NCBI GenBank assembly: GCA_964247055.1
Contig: OZ176053.1
Coordinates: 744,001-808,000 of the forward strand
Direction of reading: 5' to 3'
DNA length: 64,000 nt
Source: Paragordius varius
Taxonomy: Eukaryota > Nematomorpha
The position numbers were made by a program, and so were the translations under genes. Positions within the stretch are counted from its first letter, which is position 1. Every line of letters starts with the position of its first letter. The notes under the pieces were generated by a model, which was given only the letters and a program-made list of their open reading frames with translations, did no database searches and was not told the DNA's origin. Positions 1 to 12,234 of this stretch are shown here, in pieces.

Positions 1-667
1 TGAGTTAAAAATTTCACAAGAGAAATGTTATGTATTATCTGGTAGAGGTTCAAAATTATATTAAAGTATCACAGCAGCCAAGATATATGTTTTCGTATTC
101 GTATGATTTGGAGTCAAATTGAAACTTATTAAGATACGGTAGAAGATTTTAATTTAAATTGTTCTTAAATTTACACATAGTTACCTTTATATTACATTTA
201 AAATACAAACAATAGCCTGGTAAAAATTTTAAGGCTTTCGACTTTGCGGGCTGGGGTTACAGAGATGGAATGAAGTTGTTTAATTTCCAAGAATACTTCC
301 TTTTTATTTTATATTGTTGCGCTAGTTGATATATTTTAGCGAGGTTAGCTCCTATAAATTTTACACACTTCAGTACCAAATATATTACATAATCGTAACA
401 TTTTTCCAAAATGTTGGAAAATAACTGGCTAAAAACACTGTCGGTAAATTGCTATATTTAGTATTTAATCATTTATAATTATATTTAAATTAAACCTCAT
501 TGTATATCGGAATTATTTTTTCAAATCCTTATATACTGACTTATTCCATAACAAGACCACTTATAAGTTTAAATGAATATATATAATATAAAGTCATGGC
601 ATAAAATATTTTTTAGACTGTTTTGAATGTTAGATTTTAGTTTCACTAAAGAATTTTTAGTTTATTT

Positions 668-3600
668 ATGCCAGATGGTACTCACACATACATAAGTTCA
701 AAAATAGGGCTAGCAACCTCATTCAGTGACGATACCTGGGATTTGGGAGAATGGTACTTTAATCTTAAATAAAGATTATTCGTTGTTGTACCTCACATTG
801 TTAGACTCATGCCGAATCGAGATGGGTCCGAAGAAGAAGACGATTATCAACCCTATATTCCGGCATTCTCTTGATTTAGCGTTAAACATGTGTTAACTTT
901 ATCTTTGCAAGGTATGCTGGAAAATAAAATTCCACCGACTATTTATAAGATATGATAATCCTAATCACATTTTATCTACAAGAACGCTTATTGAATGAAA
1001 ATTATGTTTTTACTGGGACTTACGAACATTGTCATTGTAATTCTTTGCCTAAAATGAGATAACTTTATAATAATGGTAATACTATGATAAAAATAAATAT
1101 TCTCAACAAACACGCAAGGGAATGTATTGCATGCCAGTATTGGTTGGACGACCGCATGACGCTGATGTAACGATCTTTCCCGGATAGTCTATAGCTTAGC
1201 GGGATGTGTACCGCTTTGTCTAAGGTGTCACTCTATATGCACTCACTTAGGTTCCCCATTTGTATGCCTTTGCTTTTTAGCATAATGATAGGAGCGCTGT
1301 GGGGCGTGCCGCTGTAGTCGCATAGGAGGAAAGATTGACACAGGCACGGGAAAGTTTCGTTTCGTTGCTACGACCAAGCAGAACGTAGTCCCTTTGGAAC
1401 TTCATGCGTAACTTAGAGATAAGCATTTTTATATTTTACTTTATTTTAAATGTCTTTAGATTTTACACATTTATGTCTTTTAGATTTTACACATTTATTA
1501 TTTTAAAAATAGCCATTAAAAAGTTTGTTAAATTTTAACCATTTGCTACTGTTAGATTTTACAAATTTATTATTTATATAAAAAAAGTCATTAAAAAAAA
1601 TATGTTAAATCATAACCATTTGCTAGTGTTAATTTGCTTGTAAAAATTAAAAAGATTTATAATGCGGAATTTTAGATGTATTATACAAATAACAACTGGA
1701 ATTTATAGATTAAAGATAACAAATGCGGTATCTTAAGAGGACTTTACAAAGGGAAAAAATTGTTTTAATTACGACATTGATCAAAGAAAATTTAATTTAT
1801 TGGTCTATAAATGTTAGATTTACTTAAAAAAGGAGAAAAATTGATTTAAATATCAGACACTTTATGAATACCAACTGGAATTTATAGACTATAAAAAAAC
1901 ATGGATTAAAAACGGAAATACATACCACTAGCAAAAGTTAAATATTGGTTTATAAAATCGTATTAAACAAGATAAATACTGTTACAGTTTAATAAATATG
2001 CATTCGGTTGAATTAAGCTAGAATATCCATACGTTATATTTTAAAGAATATTAGCTATATTAACTATTAGTATAGATGTATAGGATATAATCGATTATAT
2101 TTATTTTACTTTTAAAATGTATTTTCATTTTATTTCATACATATCTTTATATAAACTTATCATTATATCCCTAGAAGTCAACTCGACCCCTGACGCAACT
2201 AGACGGCTGTCACTGAACCACCATTGACTGGTGTTTGGAAGGGCAGCAAGGGACGTCTTTTGTGGACAGTGGCGACGTGGGTCTGCTACACCCTTTTCTT
2301 GATACACCTTGATACTTTAATCTTAAATGTTTAGGACAATTTTTTAAATGCGCCCGGTCTAATATTTTTCAAATTTTGAATGATATTGGTAATAAACAAA
2401 TAAATGTTGTACGATTTTTTTATTCCGACGCAAATATGTATGGAATTCTATCAATAATAATTGGTAATTTATATAAAATACTCTACTCGCAAAATTATGA
2501 AATGATTTATCGAATAAAAAAGCCTGAAAAAAATCTTTTGAAAAAAATATGTCATACGATCTTTTAAGTAATTTTTCTTTTTGTTCCTTTCAATATTTGG
2601 TGAAAAATTTAAATACGTAAATCCGATTAAAATTGGATCAAAAATTATTTTACATTAAGAATTGAAATTATACGGACAGTGAAAATATATAGACAAATAT
2701 TTTTTCCAAAAGACAACCATTTATATCAATATTTTTTTAAATATAGATGATTGTTTTAAATTGCAATTTATACAATAAAGGGTATATTTCTTGCCCATCA
2801 CTCATGTATTTTACAATTGTTAAATAATTTATAAGGGAAAAATTAAGGTTGAGAAAAGTATGGTTGTCTTTTGAAAAAATATTTGGCATAATATTTTTAC
2901 GTTTTGTCCGTATATCATTTTATCTTTACTGTATTTATTATACATACAATTTTAGAACAAAAACCAGATACTTTTGAAACTCATGCTAAACCGGTTTCTT
3001 GGAAATCCGTCCATTATTTTCTGTACTATGCACATGCTTTGACTTCATGGGTTTTATTTAACAATTATGTTTAATTACATTAAAATTGAAATCATAGAGG
3101 CAAAACGTAAAAATAAGCATATTATTAAAAAACCAACCATACTATTTTAAATTGCGTAAAATAAACAATAGAGATGTAAATTGGTAACCACTCAATTATA
3201 TATTACACAATTGTATTATGGTTTAATTGGGAAAAATCAGAGATTAAAAATGGTTGTTTTTAAATAATGTCTTTTGGTTGTATATATTTTAATTGTACTG
3301 TATACCAATTTTAGAAACTGAAATAATATAGACAAAACATAAAAAGAAAAACAACCAACCATATTTTTAAACCTTGATTTATCGTTTGGTGGTGCAAAAT
3401 AAGGAATAGAAATGAAAATCCCATGAATTCATTGCGCATTTGTAATTATAGTTTATGTAGGAAAACTTAGTGTTTAAAAAATAAAAATATTTGCCTTTTA
3501 CTTTTTGTCTACATAATTTTAAAAAAAAATTCAAAATCTAATTTTTATTTTATTAAAAAATGATTTTAGGGCAATCGTATGTGGAGATTTTGTGTGGGGA

Positions 3601-6600
3601 TTTTTTTGATTCAACTTTCGCCCAATAATAATTTACGTTTAACGGCTCTGTATGGTTTTCTTTCCAGCCTGGCCATTTTTGTGTTTGGTCCCGCCGTAGG
3701 AAAATGGATCGATAAAAATGCCAGATATAAAGGTAATAAAAAACGTAAATTAAGTAATTTCTTGTGATTAAAAAAATGTTTTATCGGATTGATGTCTTTT
3801 TTAACTTATTTTGGGCAAGTAATATACTTTAAGGAGATTTTATTATATTAAAACTAACATTTATGAAGAATCTCAATTAGTTTCATGATAATTTTATGTG
3901 CTTAAATTTATGCCATAAGTCAAAGACAATCATACTTTTTAGATGGGACGAATGATAAATTAGGTTCATCTGTGTTTTACAAAAATAATTTGTGATTAAA
4001 AAATCTTTTGCTAATAAAAAAATTTATTTAATTCATTGTCCCTGGTATTAATCGAATTTAGACGCTCAAAAGCAATATTAATTAATTATGCAAAATATTT
4101 AGACTTTTTCAATATGTTTATTTATATTTAAATATTGGTTTAAAATAAAATAATATTCCCAACCAAGTTAACACGTATATATTAGTATTGGCCAAAAAAA
4201 ATTTGGTTTTTTTATATTTGCAAAACACACTATCACATACATTTAAGGATAACACGACTTACAAAAGAAAATCGATATTACTAAAATGAAACACCAAAAT
4301 AACATTTTTCTCAATATATTATATATATATATTTATTTAAGAAAAAACTTACGTATATCAAATTTACCTGACCCCAGTTTAATTACTTTTATGATTTTAT
4401 GAAATAAGGAGCATGCAAACACTTAAATTTTCATCGGATATTCATATTAATTTAACAACATAAAAAGTTATAATTACTATGCCTCTCAATATTTTTCAAT
4501 TAAAGGCATTTTTGTACTCAACAAAAAAATATTCTATGGATTAGAGCTTTTATTTTGGTTTATCTGTTTAAAAATTAATTAAAATTTACATTAAATAAAT
4601 TATTGCTTCAAACTAAAATTTATAAAAGTGGTAAATTTTAGCTAATCCCCAAATATACTTTTTACAAAATAAATAATTTTGTTAGAGTTTTGGGCCTAAA
4701 TACTATAATCAACAATTTAGCCCCCATTCGTATTTATTTTTATAAGGCATTTGACACGCTCATTACATTAAAAACTGAAATTATACGGAAAAAACGTAAA
4801 AATAAAGAGACAAATTTTTTTTTAAAAAAACACTGACCATACTTTTAAAAGTATGATTTATTTCAATATAACTCATTTTTTAATTGGCAAAGTGTGAAAT
4901 AAGGATATATATAACTAACACAATCAATTCTATATTTTACAATTTAAAAGCTTATATTAGAAAAAAATTTAAAAAAGTATGGTGGTTGTATTTTAGTAAA
5001 ATATTTCTCATTATACATTAACGTTTTGTACATAGTATAAGTTTAAATTTTACTGTATTTTTCATATCTGTTATACTTTATCGATAAAATATAATCTTCC
5101 ACAAAATTCGACACACTCTATGATTACATATACTGTAAAAATAAAGATTATTAAAACAAAACGTAGAAGCTAAAAAAAATAAAAAATTCAAATTTATTAT
5201 TCTATTCATCCCTTAAATGATTACGATTGTGAAATGTATAATTATGAGTATTACCAAACAACATTTCTTTTCTTTAATTCACCCAAAATGACAATTTTTT
5301 ACATTCAAAAAAGGTCCAAATTAAGAAAAATAATTGTCTCCATGTTCTAACTAACATTTTTATTTCAACATTTAACATAGTCGCAAAAATTGCCCTAATC
5401 ACTCAAAATGGGCTAGTTACCTTGTGTGCCCTGGGATTTCTCGCCTCATTCCTCATTGCATCTTACAACAATAATAATTCCAATTACAATTCCATCCCAA
5501 TCAAGCGACTCCTTTTATGTTTCATAATTTTAACGGCAGTTTTAGCTGATATTGCCGCCATGATTTCCCACATAATCATGGATAAGGATTGGGTTGTGAT
5601 CGTTGCTCAACAACATAAGCTCCAACTTTCAAGTTTGTGATTTTTGCTTCAACAACAGTATTAAAATCAAAAGAAAAATTTATTGTAAAAATGTTTTAAG
5701 TTACATAAGTTCGTTAGGTTTAATAAAGGAATTTAACTGCAATATGATTTTAAAAAAATATAATGTAAGTTTATCAAACAACATTTAATAGTTTCCATCG
5801 TGCTTTTTATAAAATTAAGGAGATTTTTATTCTGAATAATAGATCTCGTTATGAAATATACTTTTAACCTTACAGTAAAAACTGAAAATATACGTACAAA
5901 ACGTAAAAATATAAAGACAAATATTTTTTTTAAAAGACAACCATACTTTTATCTAGATTTACATCAATATAACTCATTGTTTTAAATAGCAAAGTGTGAA
6001 ATAGCAATATATAATACTAACACATCAATTCTATATTTTACAGTTGTAACTAAAAAGCTTATATGGGAAACTTTAAGGTTTTAAAAAGTATGGTTGTCTT
6101 TTAGATAAAAATATTTGTCTTTTTACGTTTTGTCCGTATAATTTCAATTTTTACTGTAAAAAACGCATAATTTAATAATTTAGGTGATTGAAATGTTCCG
6201 GGAGGTTGAATTGTCTGAAGGTGAAATTGAAATGTTTAAGGGTGAATATGAGCATATAACATATAATTTAAAACCACATAAATAGGTTTAAATGCCCAAC
6301 TCAAGCGTATCGATTTACTGTGTAACATTTTAACGCCTCTCTTTGCTGGGCAAATCTTAGCCCTGACAACTATGCTTACCGGAGTGTGTATAGTAATGGG
6401 TTGGAACATTTGTTCGGGTTTCTTAGAGTTTTGGCTTATTTCTTCCATTTATGCTCGTGTTCCACGCCTGGCTTATAAAACTGATCTCACGTTTGAAGAA
6501 CAACAAACTAAAAATGAAAATGGCGATTTTCAACTCCAAGCATTATTGGATCGATCAAAACAAGCGCTTCATCATCATCATCAAAATATGAATCTCAATA

Positions 6601-9085
6601 AAACCAAGGTTAATTTAAATACACCGAATTCACTCGAAAGTGAAAATGTTACGTTAATGGAAAAAGATTCTTTAAAAAGGACTAGAAACAATAATAATCA
6701 ATCTAAACTGGATGAAAATTTACCCCTTAAGAGTGTAAAAAATTTCGATACTCATAATAATGGCGATATCGTCTCAACTAATACAAATATTGTCCAAAAT
6801 ATTTCAAGTCATGAATCAATTCCCTCACTTAATATTTATGATGCAGAAAATGCTGAAACAGCTTATAATTTGGCTAAAAATGGAAATGATAATAAATCTT
6901 GGATGTGGTCAAGCAAATATTTAAACATGACAAAAATGGTTTCAAAGTAAGACTTACTTTTCAAACTTTTATCTTACAGTAAAATTAAGAGATATAAAGC
7001 GTAAATTTAAAATATAAGATTTTGAACTTTTTTATTATTTGCACAGTGTTAGAAAGAAATTTGTAGAATTCACACAGGCATGGAAATTATATATGGGACA
7101 ACGTATTCGATATGCTGGCATATCCTTAGCTTTATTGTACCTTACTGTTTTAGGATTCGATTCCATAACTGTCGGTATGGTTTCTAAAATAAATATTTAA
7201 AAACTCAAAAAAGTACAGTATATAAAATTATACCCACAAACGTTAAACATATGGATAAATATTTTAGAACAACGCTATACTATTTTAAACCTTTGATTAT
7301 TAAATATAATTCCTAGAACTGCAAGGATGAAATAGAGATGTAAATTGATAATAATGCACTTATAATAAAAATTTAATTTTATTTAATTATTTATTTGGTA
7401 GGAAAAACAAGGTACTAAAATGTATGGCTGTTTTTTATAAAAAAATTATGTCTTTTATTTTTTATGTTTTTTCCGTATAATTTCAATTACTCAAACTTAT
7501 AACCTGATTAAAACTCTTTTTTTAATCTCTGTCAGGTTATGCTTATGCCATGGGAATGACTGAGAATATTATAGGAATCATGGTAGCCCTTGGGGCTTTA
7601 TTTGGGATTTTGGGGACATTCGCTTACCCCAAAATCAAGTCGAGATATGGAATTCACAAAGCTGGTGTAATTGCTTTGATTGCACAAGTTTATAGCTATT
7701 ATCATTTGAAAAGGATACGCTTTTCAATTTACCTTCAATTTTTTAGGCTCATAATTTGCGTTATTTTTTTAAATAAATTTGAATTTAGTATGAAAATACT
7801 AGAATCATAAAAAAGTTAATCTATAATATAAAAATGCCCTTCCTTGTTTTAAACATTGAATATCTAAATTTTGATTAAAAGACATTTAAAGAATATTATT
7901 ATAAAAGAAAAACACTTTTATAATTTAAAACAATTTTATATGGAAAAACCACACTTTTATATATATAATTTTCAAATATTTTAGATTACTTGTCTAAGTT
8001 TATGCATTCTCGCTTTTTGGCTACCCGGATCTCATTGGTTTCAAAGCAATGCTACTAAATATTCAAAAGCGGTCATCGATAAAATTAATAATTCTTCCAA
8101 CATTGATAGTGTTTATAATAATGATAGTTGGAACTTTCAAAACCATACTATGGCAAAGACCTTTGAATCAAAAACTAAATTTGAATCTACAAAGATTAAA
8201 ATGATATTATCGGAACACAATAGCCTTGGTTGGCAAGAAAAAATGCGGAAAATTTTTGTACGAAACATGAGCCATATTTGGCTTTTCATATTTGGCATAG
8301 TTCTCTCCAGATTAGGTATTATTTGGGTTATACCTATAAATTTTTTATGTGTTTTTGTAAAAGTTATTAAATATATGGAAAATATATCCAGTTTCAAAAA
8401 AAAATATGTTTTTTAACAAATTTGGCCAAATATCAGAATAATGATTGATGATTTTATATTACATTGATATTGTATGCTCTTTGATTGGCTGGCTATAGTT
8501 TCATTAGGTAAATTAAACACCTTATATATATACGCTCATTTTATAGGCCTTTGGATGGCAGATCTAACCCTGAATCAAATTCTACAGGAATGCGTTGTGG
8601 AAAATCAAAAAGGAATCATTAATGGTATTCAACATTCATTAATCATGATTTTTGAAAACGTAAAATATGCTGCAGTTATAGTATTACCATCTACCAGTAC
8701 TTTTGGTTGGTTAGTTATCCTATCTTTCCTATCCATTTGCACAGCTCTTCTGTGTTTCCTAAAATACGTTTCCCAGGTTAAAAAAAGCAACCTAGTACAA
8801 AAAATACCTTATCAATATAAAGAAAAATCGAAACCATTTGAAGTTATAAGAGAAATTTTATTACTTACGAGGAAAAGAGATAAAGAAACAAAATCAAATA
8901 CTAACTTTCAATTCTCAAAAACTGGTTCATTATTTTCAAAATCCGAACATTTCAAACAATCCAATCAGTATGTAAAACAACAGACACTTAAATTTAATAA
9001 AATTTTAGAAAAAAAGGATAGTATGACGCAGTCTGTTTATGATCCAATAATGACAATACCATGTAACAACCAAGCCACAAAATGA
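668..9085 (+). CDS. SLC40A1: Ferroportin (SLC40A1) homologue, copy A; first exon interrupted by an insertion
   Basis: Ferroportins are plasma-membrane iron exporters of the major facilitator fold. Nine coding exons were read by splice sites and phase: E1 668-770 continuing at 2329-2388 around an insertion; E2 2956-3050; E3 3570-3732; E4 5381-5632; E5 6286-6946; E6 7047-7174; E7 7536-7687; E8 7985-8315; E9 8547-9085 (TGA). All introns are GT-AG and all phases agree. Family landmarks: SWGNRMW, DKNARYK, DKDWVVIVA, RIDLLCNILTPLFAGQ, LGFDSITVGYAYAMG, GLWMADLTLNQILQE, RGIING-like KGIINGIQ. The protein would be near 825 residues against about 570 in human; the excess is a long Asn-rich loop between the N and C lobes with an HHHH cluster. 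E2-E9 are open. E1 is broken: translation from 668 reaches TAA within the insertion after 34 codons. A downstream start (for instance Met in SWGNRMW) would lose helix 1. The metal-ligand positions are also changed (see findings). E1 has no clear homology to known N-termini; it is chosen because its donor and phase fit E2. Confidence 0.88.
755..770. repeat. Target-site duplication (left copy) of the exon 1 insertion
   Basis: TACTTTAATCTTAAAT, repeated exactly at 2313-2328 and present once at the empty site in segment B (about 23205-23220). Confidence 0.9.
771..2312. mobile_element. 1.54-kb unclassified insertion in exon 1 of SLC40A1 copy A
   Basis: Segment A and segment B are collinear until 770, where A gains about 1,542 bp that B lacks. 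The 16 bases TACTTTAATCTTAAAT occur at 755-770 and again at 2313-2328, and once in B, so they are a target-site duplication. That length suits target-primed retroposition (LINE, SINE or Penelope-like) better than a cut-and-paste transposon. Both ends (roughly 771-1420 and 2170-2310) are richer in G+C than the surroundings; the middle holds loose repeats of a GATTTTACACATTTAT-like motif (about 1455-1580). A 60-codon open frame lies on the minus strand at 2125-2307 but resembles no protein I know. There is no poly(A) tail at either end. An A-box-like stretch (TAGCTTAGCGGG near 1192) hints at a tRNA-derived part, but I see no convincing B box. Family unknown. Confidence 0.8.
2653..2931. repeat. 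Tc1/mariner-like MITE (family M1), SLC40A1-A intron 1
   Basis: M1 element with inner TIR motifs TATACGGACA and TTTTTACGTTTTGTCCGTAT and terminus ACTG-TA. The same element sits at the matching place in segment B, 23544-23822, so it predates the duplication. Confidence 0.8.
3078..3526. repeat. Two adjoining M1 MITE copies, SLC40A1-A intron 2
   Basis: Diverged copies at 3078-3300 and about 3303-3526 meet at a shared TA (ACTGTATACC). They fill most of the intron. The counterparts in B are about 23969-24188 and 24190-24420. Confidence 0.7.
4766..5055. repeat. M1 MITE, SLC40A1-A intron 3
   Basis: Starts CATTAAAAACTGAAATTATA after TA and ends TTTTACTG before TA. The counterpart in B is 25650-25947, which keeps the canonical CAGT terminus. 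Confidence 0.82.
5873..6156. repeat. M1 MITE, SLC40A1-A intron 4
   Basis: TA-CAGTAAAAACTGAAAATATA at left and TTCAATTTTTACTG-TA at right, with long TIRs. The counterpart in B is 26792-27080. Next to it (6180-6245) lies a run of GGTGAAATTGAAATGTTTAA-like units resembling the GGTGAATTTGAATTG repeats in the NOP58 introns. Confidence 0.85.
7213..7490. repeat. Degraded M1 MITE, SLC40A1-A intron 6
   Basis: Partial TIRs only (AAATTATACCCACAAACG at left, TTTTTCCGTATAATTTCAAT at right). The counterpart in B is about 28140-28395. Confidence 0.6.
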
Positions 9086-9185
9086 AACATATTAGTCTAA
9101 TCAAAAAATGAAAACTTTTTAAACTTTTTTTTATAATTATTTACACACCTTTTAACTGTGATAAATTTCGTGATCTTTATAATTC

Positions 9186-9955
9186 TCACACAAAATATAG
9201 AAAGAATAGACAAACAAATATTTTTTCGAAAAAAACAACCATATTTTTTAAATTGTGGTTTTTTTAAAAATATAAAACTCATAGTTTGTAGTGAAATTGC
9301 AATTATTTTATAGTTTATGTGTAGGTAAAATGATGATTTTAAAGATGGTTGTTTTTTATTAAAAAAATATTTGTCTTTTTGGTTTCAACTGCCTAATTTT
9401 ATTTTTTACTGTAACTATTACTACACGCACATGAAAATTGCATTTAATATCATTTAAGTAACTTTCACCCCCGTTAATATGTATATCATTTATTATTTAA
9501 GATTCAATTATTGCTTTATGTGTAAAATATATATCAATTAAAATACAAAAATCACACATTTTTAATACCAATATTCCATGTATAAATGAGAAACACTGTA
9601 TAATCAATCACATCACAATATAATTATAAATGCACATATCGGATATTATTTGAAATGTAATTAAAATTTAAACCAGGATAACCGGACTTATAAAAGAAAA
9701 CGGATTTAGTTATAGTAAAATTTTGAAATTATAAAGGCAAAACATAAAAAAAAATTTATTTTCATAAAGATGATTTTCTAATATTTTTGTCAATATAACG
9801 TATCGTTTCTTGTTGCGATAAGGATAGAAATTAATACACAAAAGATAGTTGCTATAAAACTAATAGTCTTTAACTTTAAATTTTGAAAACTAAGAGATAA
9901 TTTCCGCATTATTCAATTTGACTTATATTTTGCCTTTAATATTTAACATTTACTG
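9186..9955. repeat. Two M1 MITE copies between SLC40A1-A and the PDHA exon
   Basis: Copies at about 9186-9411 and 9712-9955, each ending in TTTACTG-TA or -TAA. They separate the SLC40A1 stop from the convergent PDHA exon. The counterparts in B are about 30100-30327 and 30632-30879. Confidence 0.7.
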
Positions 9956-10027
9956 TATAACAACCGTTTTTCCAATTGCTTTTAATTTTTTCTTGTAAAT
10001 TGAAGTAAATTTTTCTTGTAAAGAGAT

Positions 10028-10192
10028 TTAGCCTTTGACTGTGATGATGTCCCAAGGTTTGACACCCTTGACCTGATAAGAGGGCACATCATACAGCACA
10101 TCAGTATAAAGTTCTTTAAGCGGGGGTTCAGGATCTGACGTTGCTTTGGCTGTATCGTCCGCTATTTGTTTGCGGACATCTCCATCAATTTT
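10028..10192 (-). pseudogene. PDHA1: Stray last exon of PDHA (pyruvate dehydrogenase E1 alpha) in segment A
   Basis: The 165-bp minus-strand frame begins [20 protein letters not shown], contains [20 protein letters not shown] and ends VKG-stop. It matches the C-terminal exon of PDHA and its counterpart at 30950-31114. A splice acceptor (TTCAG) is kept just upstream at 10193-10195. No other PDHA exon follows in the 12 kb upstream on this strand, so this is a gene fragment carried along by the duplication. Residue differences from the genuine exon (K/E, K/R, I/T, G/S) suggest relaxed constraint. Confidence 0.93.
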
Positions 10193-10279
10193 CTGAACAG
10201 TTAAAACGGAAAAAAAAGAGTTAACATTTTTGAGAGAAAATTGAAAACATACATTAGTTAAAGGGTTAAAAAGATTCAA

Positions 10280-11030
10280 AAATATATCATATTATAACAG
10301 TTTTTTTTATATATTTAAAGAAAAAACACTGCATATTGAATTACAAATTTATATTCATGAATATTTTTGCAAACGAGAAAATTAAAGTTTCTGAATATTT
10401 GTATTAAAAAAGAAACCTCAACGCCAATAAAATTATAACTTTGTTAAATAATGCCAAAACTCAAATAATTAAATTCAGTTGTAAAAATAAATTTATAATA
10501 AATTTTTCATCGTCTTTCAGGAGTTTATATAAAATGAATCAAAAAAATACTTTTATAGCATAAGATGTCTCTTGTCATTCTACAACCTTTACATTAATTC
10601 CCATCTCATGAACAATATGGGTGAAATCGAAATCATTGGCAATCGGGTCAAATTTACATGTAAGCCTAAAACGAACTAGTGATATTCAGCTGGATATGAA
10701 GTTGTGCGCTCCATGTGTAAAATTTACTACAAAATTATTTAATGGAAATACAGTATAAGGCACACCGATATAATTTATATTAAGCTATTTCAACGAATTC
10801 TGCTGATTAAATAGGTATAGAGAGCATATAATAAGGAATTTATTTAGTGAATTTAATCAGAAATATTTAAAAAGACAATCTCAAAGATGAGCTTCGGTTT
10901 CATAACTTTCACACTTTGTTTATGTTAACGCTTGAAAACTAAAAATTAATATATAGATGTATTGAGTGATTTGAGCGCCTATTATCGCAATTTTAAATAA
11001 ATTTATATGGGAAAGATGGCTAGAAACATA
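10280..11030. other. Intergenic, no gene seen
   Basis: AT-rich sequence just past the right edge of segment A. I see no open frame of note and no recognisable repeat. Confidence 0.5.
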
Positions 11031-11640
11031 AATTTGAAGGCTTTAGGCCTTCTTCTCAAATGGCGATCAGGGATGGGAACGTGAATGAAGACTAGCAACC
11101 AGGGATTGCAAGAACGAATGCTGCCCATTACGAGGTAAATGTATTATTTAGGTTGATTGGGACAAACTATCGAAGAAAGTCGTTCTTTGCTGAGCTTTGG
11201 ACAAGATATCGAATGGCGGGGAGTTGGAAGTGGCCTATCCATGGGAGGAAATATGGCCAAAAGACAGGCGGGAAAAGGATTATACGGATCTCGAGGTAAA
11301 TATAATATTTAGGTGTTGATTGGCTTAGTGGGGAGGTGTTTCTTGTGGGGCTTGTGAGCCACGATGGACAGCGAGCCTTGGTCGGGTCCTTACTGCAACA
11401 AGTTACGTGCTAGTTCGGGAGGATTTGGATGGACAACAAACTCTCATTTTAGTTGGCAAACTCTCTTGTGGGAGAACATTTCCTCTTTTGGGGAAAATCG
11501 TTGTTTTCTCCAAACCTGTGATGGAGGTTTTATTTCGCCCATTGGAGAATAAGACCCCTAAGTCCAAGATTTTATTTTGAGCACTCATACTCCCGGACGC
11601 TCAAAATAAAGTTTTGGACTTAGAATATTTTTTAATTTTT
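11030..11640 (+). other. GC-richer fragment with an open frame and a strong hairpin
   Basis: Base composition jumps here relative to both sides. A plus-strand frame stays open from 11329 to the TGA at 11578-11580 (83 codons, no early ATG). It includes REDLDGQQTLILVGKL and FSKPVMEVLFRPLENK, which read like real protein but which I cannot assign. Upstream, a 17-base GTAAAT...TATTTAG motif occurs twice (11135-11151, 11296-11312), each followed by a GTTGATTGG-like sequence. The stop codon lies inside a hairpin (11558-11582 with 11599-11623). This could be the remains of a mobile element or a gene fragment. Confidence 0.35.
11558..11623. repeat. Perfect-length 25-bp inverted repeat (hairpin)
   Basis: Arms 11558-11582 and 11599-11623 pair over 25 positions with two DNA mismatches, both able to wobble in RNA on one strand. 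The 16-base loop contains CTCCCGG. The arms read CTAAGTCCAA and TTGGACTTAG at the outer ends. A poly-G run follows at 11655-11669. Confidence 0.8.
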
Positions 11641-11790
11641 TTTCTCGCCCTTTGGGGGGGCGGGGGGGGTGTTATATATATTTATTGATATTTTTTAATT
11701 TTTTTATCAAAAAAACATAACAAAATAATAAATCAATCATTTATTAAATATTATTATATAAATTATTCATTTAAATTTTCATATTCATTC

Positions 11791-11920
11791 TTGTTTAGTT
11801 GAGTTGGTTTTGTTTCTTGTTTAGTTGAGTTAGTTTTGTTTCTTGTTTAGTTGAGTTAGTTTTGTTTCTTGTTTAGTTGAGTTAGTTTTGTTTCTTCTTT
11901 AGTTGCGTTTTGTTTCTTGT
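11791..11920. repeat. 26-bp minisatellite
   Basis: Four units of TTGTTTAGTTGAGTTAGTTT-TGTTTC, nearly identical to each other, then a shortened fifth unit. No function is implied. Confidence 0.95.
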
Positions 11921-12234
11921 CTTCTAATTCTCAGTTTTGTTTTCTAAAAATTAAAAAATATTATGGTAATAAAATTAGCATAATCTACTAATTTAAAACA
12001 CAAAATTAGGATTATTTAAACCTTATAAAAATAATAAAACTCCTTCATTTCTAAAAACCAAAATCATTTCAATCAACACCGTTGTAAAAAAAAGATACGA
12101 TTCGAGTATTGGGTTGACAAATAAAATTCAGATAATTTTAATTTATTTTGCTAAAATGGTATAAAATTATAAACAAAAAATACAGAATTAGAAAAAATTT
12201 AAACAGAAAGGTTAAAGGATAAAATTAAAAAGAA

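Larger units (their letters stand above)
1..10275. repeat. Segmental duplication, copy A
   Basis: This stretch is collinear with 22452-31490, including exons, introns, most MITEs and the last exon of PDHA. It is a direct repeat separated by about 12 kb. The left limit lies beyond the window, since position 1 already matches 22452. The right limit is near 10275, where alignment to about 31485-31490 stops. Differences are scattered substitutions and small indels, plus one large insertion in A (771-2312) and one MITE in B (31183-31474). Confidence 0.93.

Noticed and set aside
1185-1265. tRNA gene or tRNA-derived SINE head in the exon 1 insertion
   Set aside because: TAGCTTAGCGGG resembles an A box, but no good B box or cloverleaf follows. 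Kept only as a hint in the insertion entry.
2125-2307. 60-codon minus-strand open frame
   Set aside because: It lies inside the insertion, has no recognisable domain, and no other copy was seen to test it.
5603-5788. 61-codon open frame overlapping SLC40A1 exon 4 (also at 26518)
   Set aside because: It runs in a different frame into the intron; splice phase shows the true exon ends at 5632.
11135-11312. Two 17-bp GTAAAT...TTTAG segments as tiny introns
   Set aside because: They look like GT-AG introns, but no frame reads coherently across both. They are more likely part of a local repeated motif.
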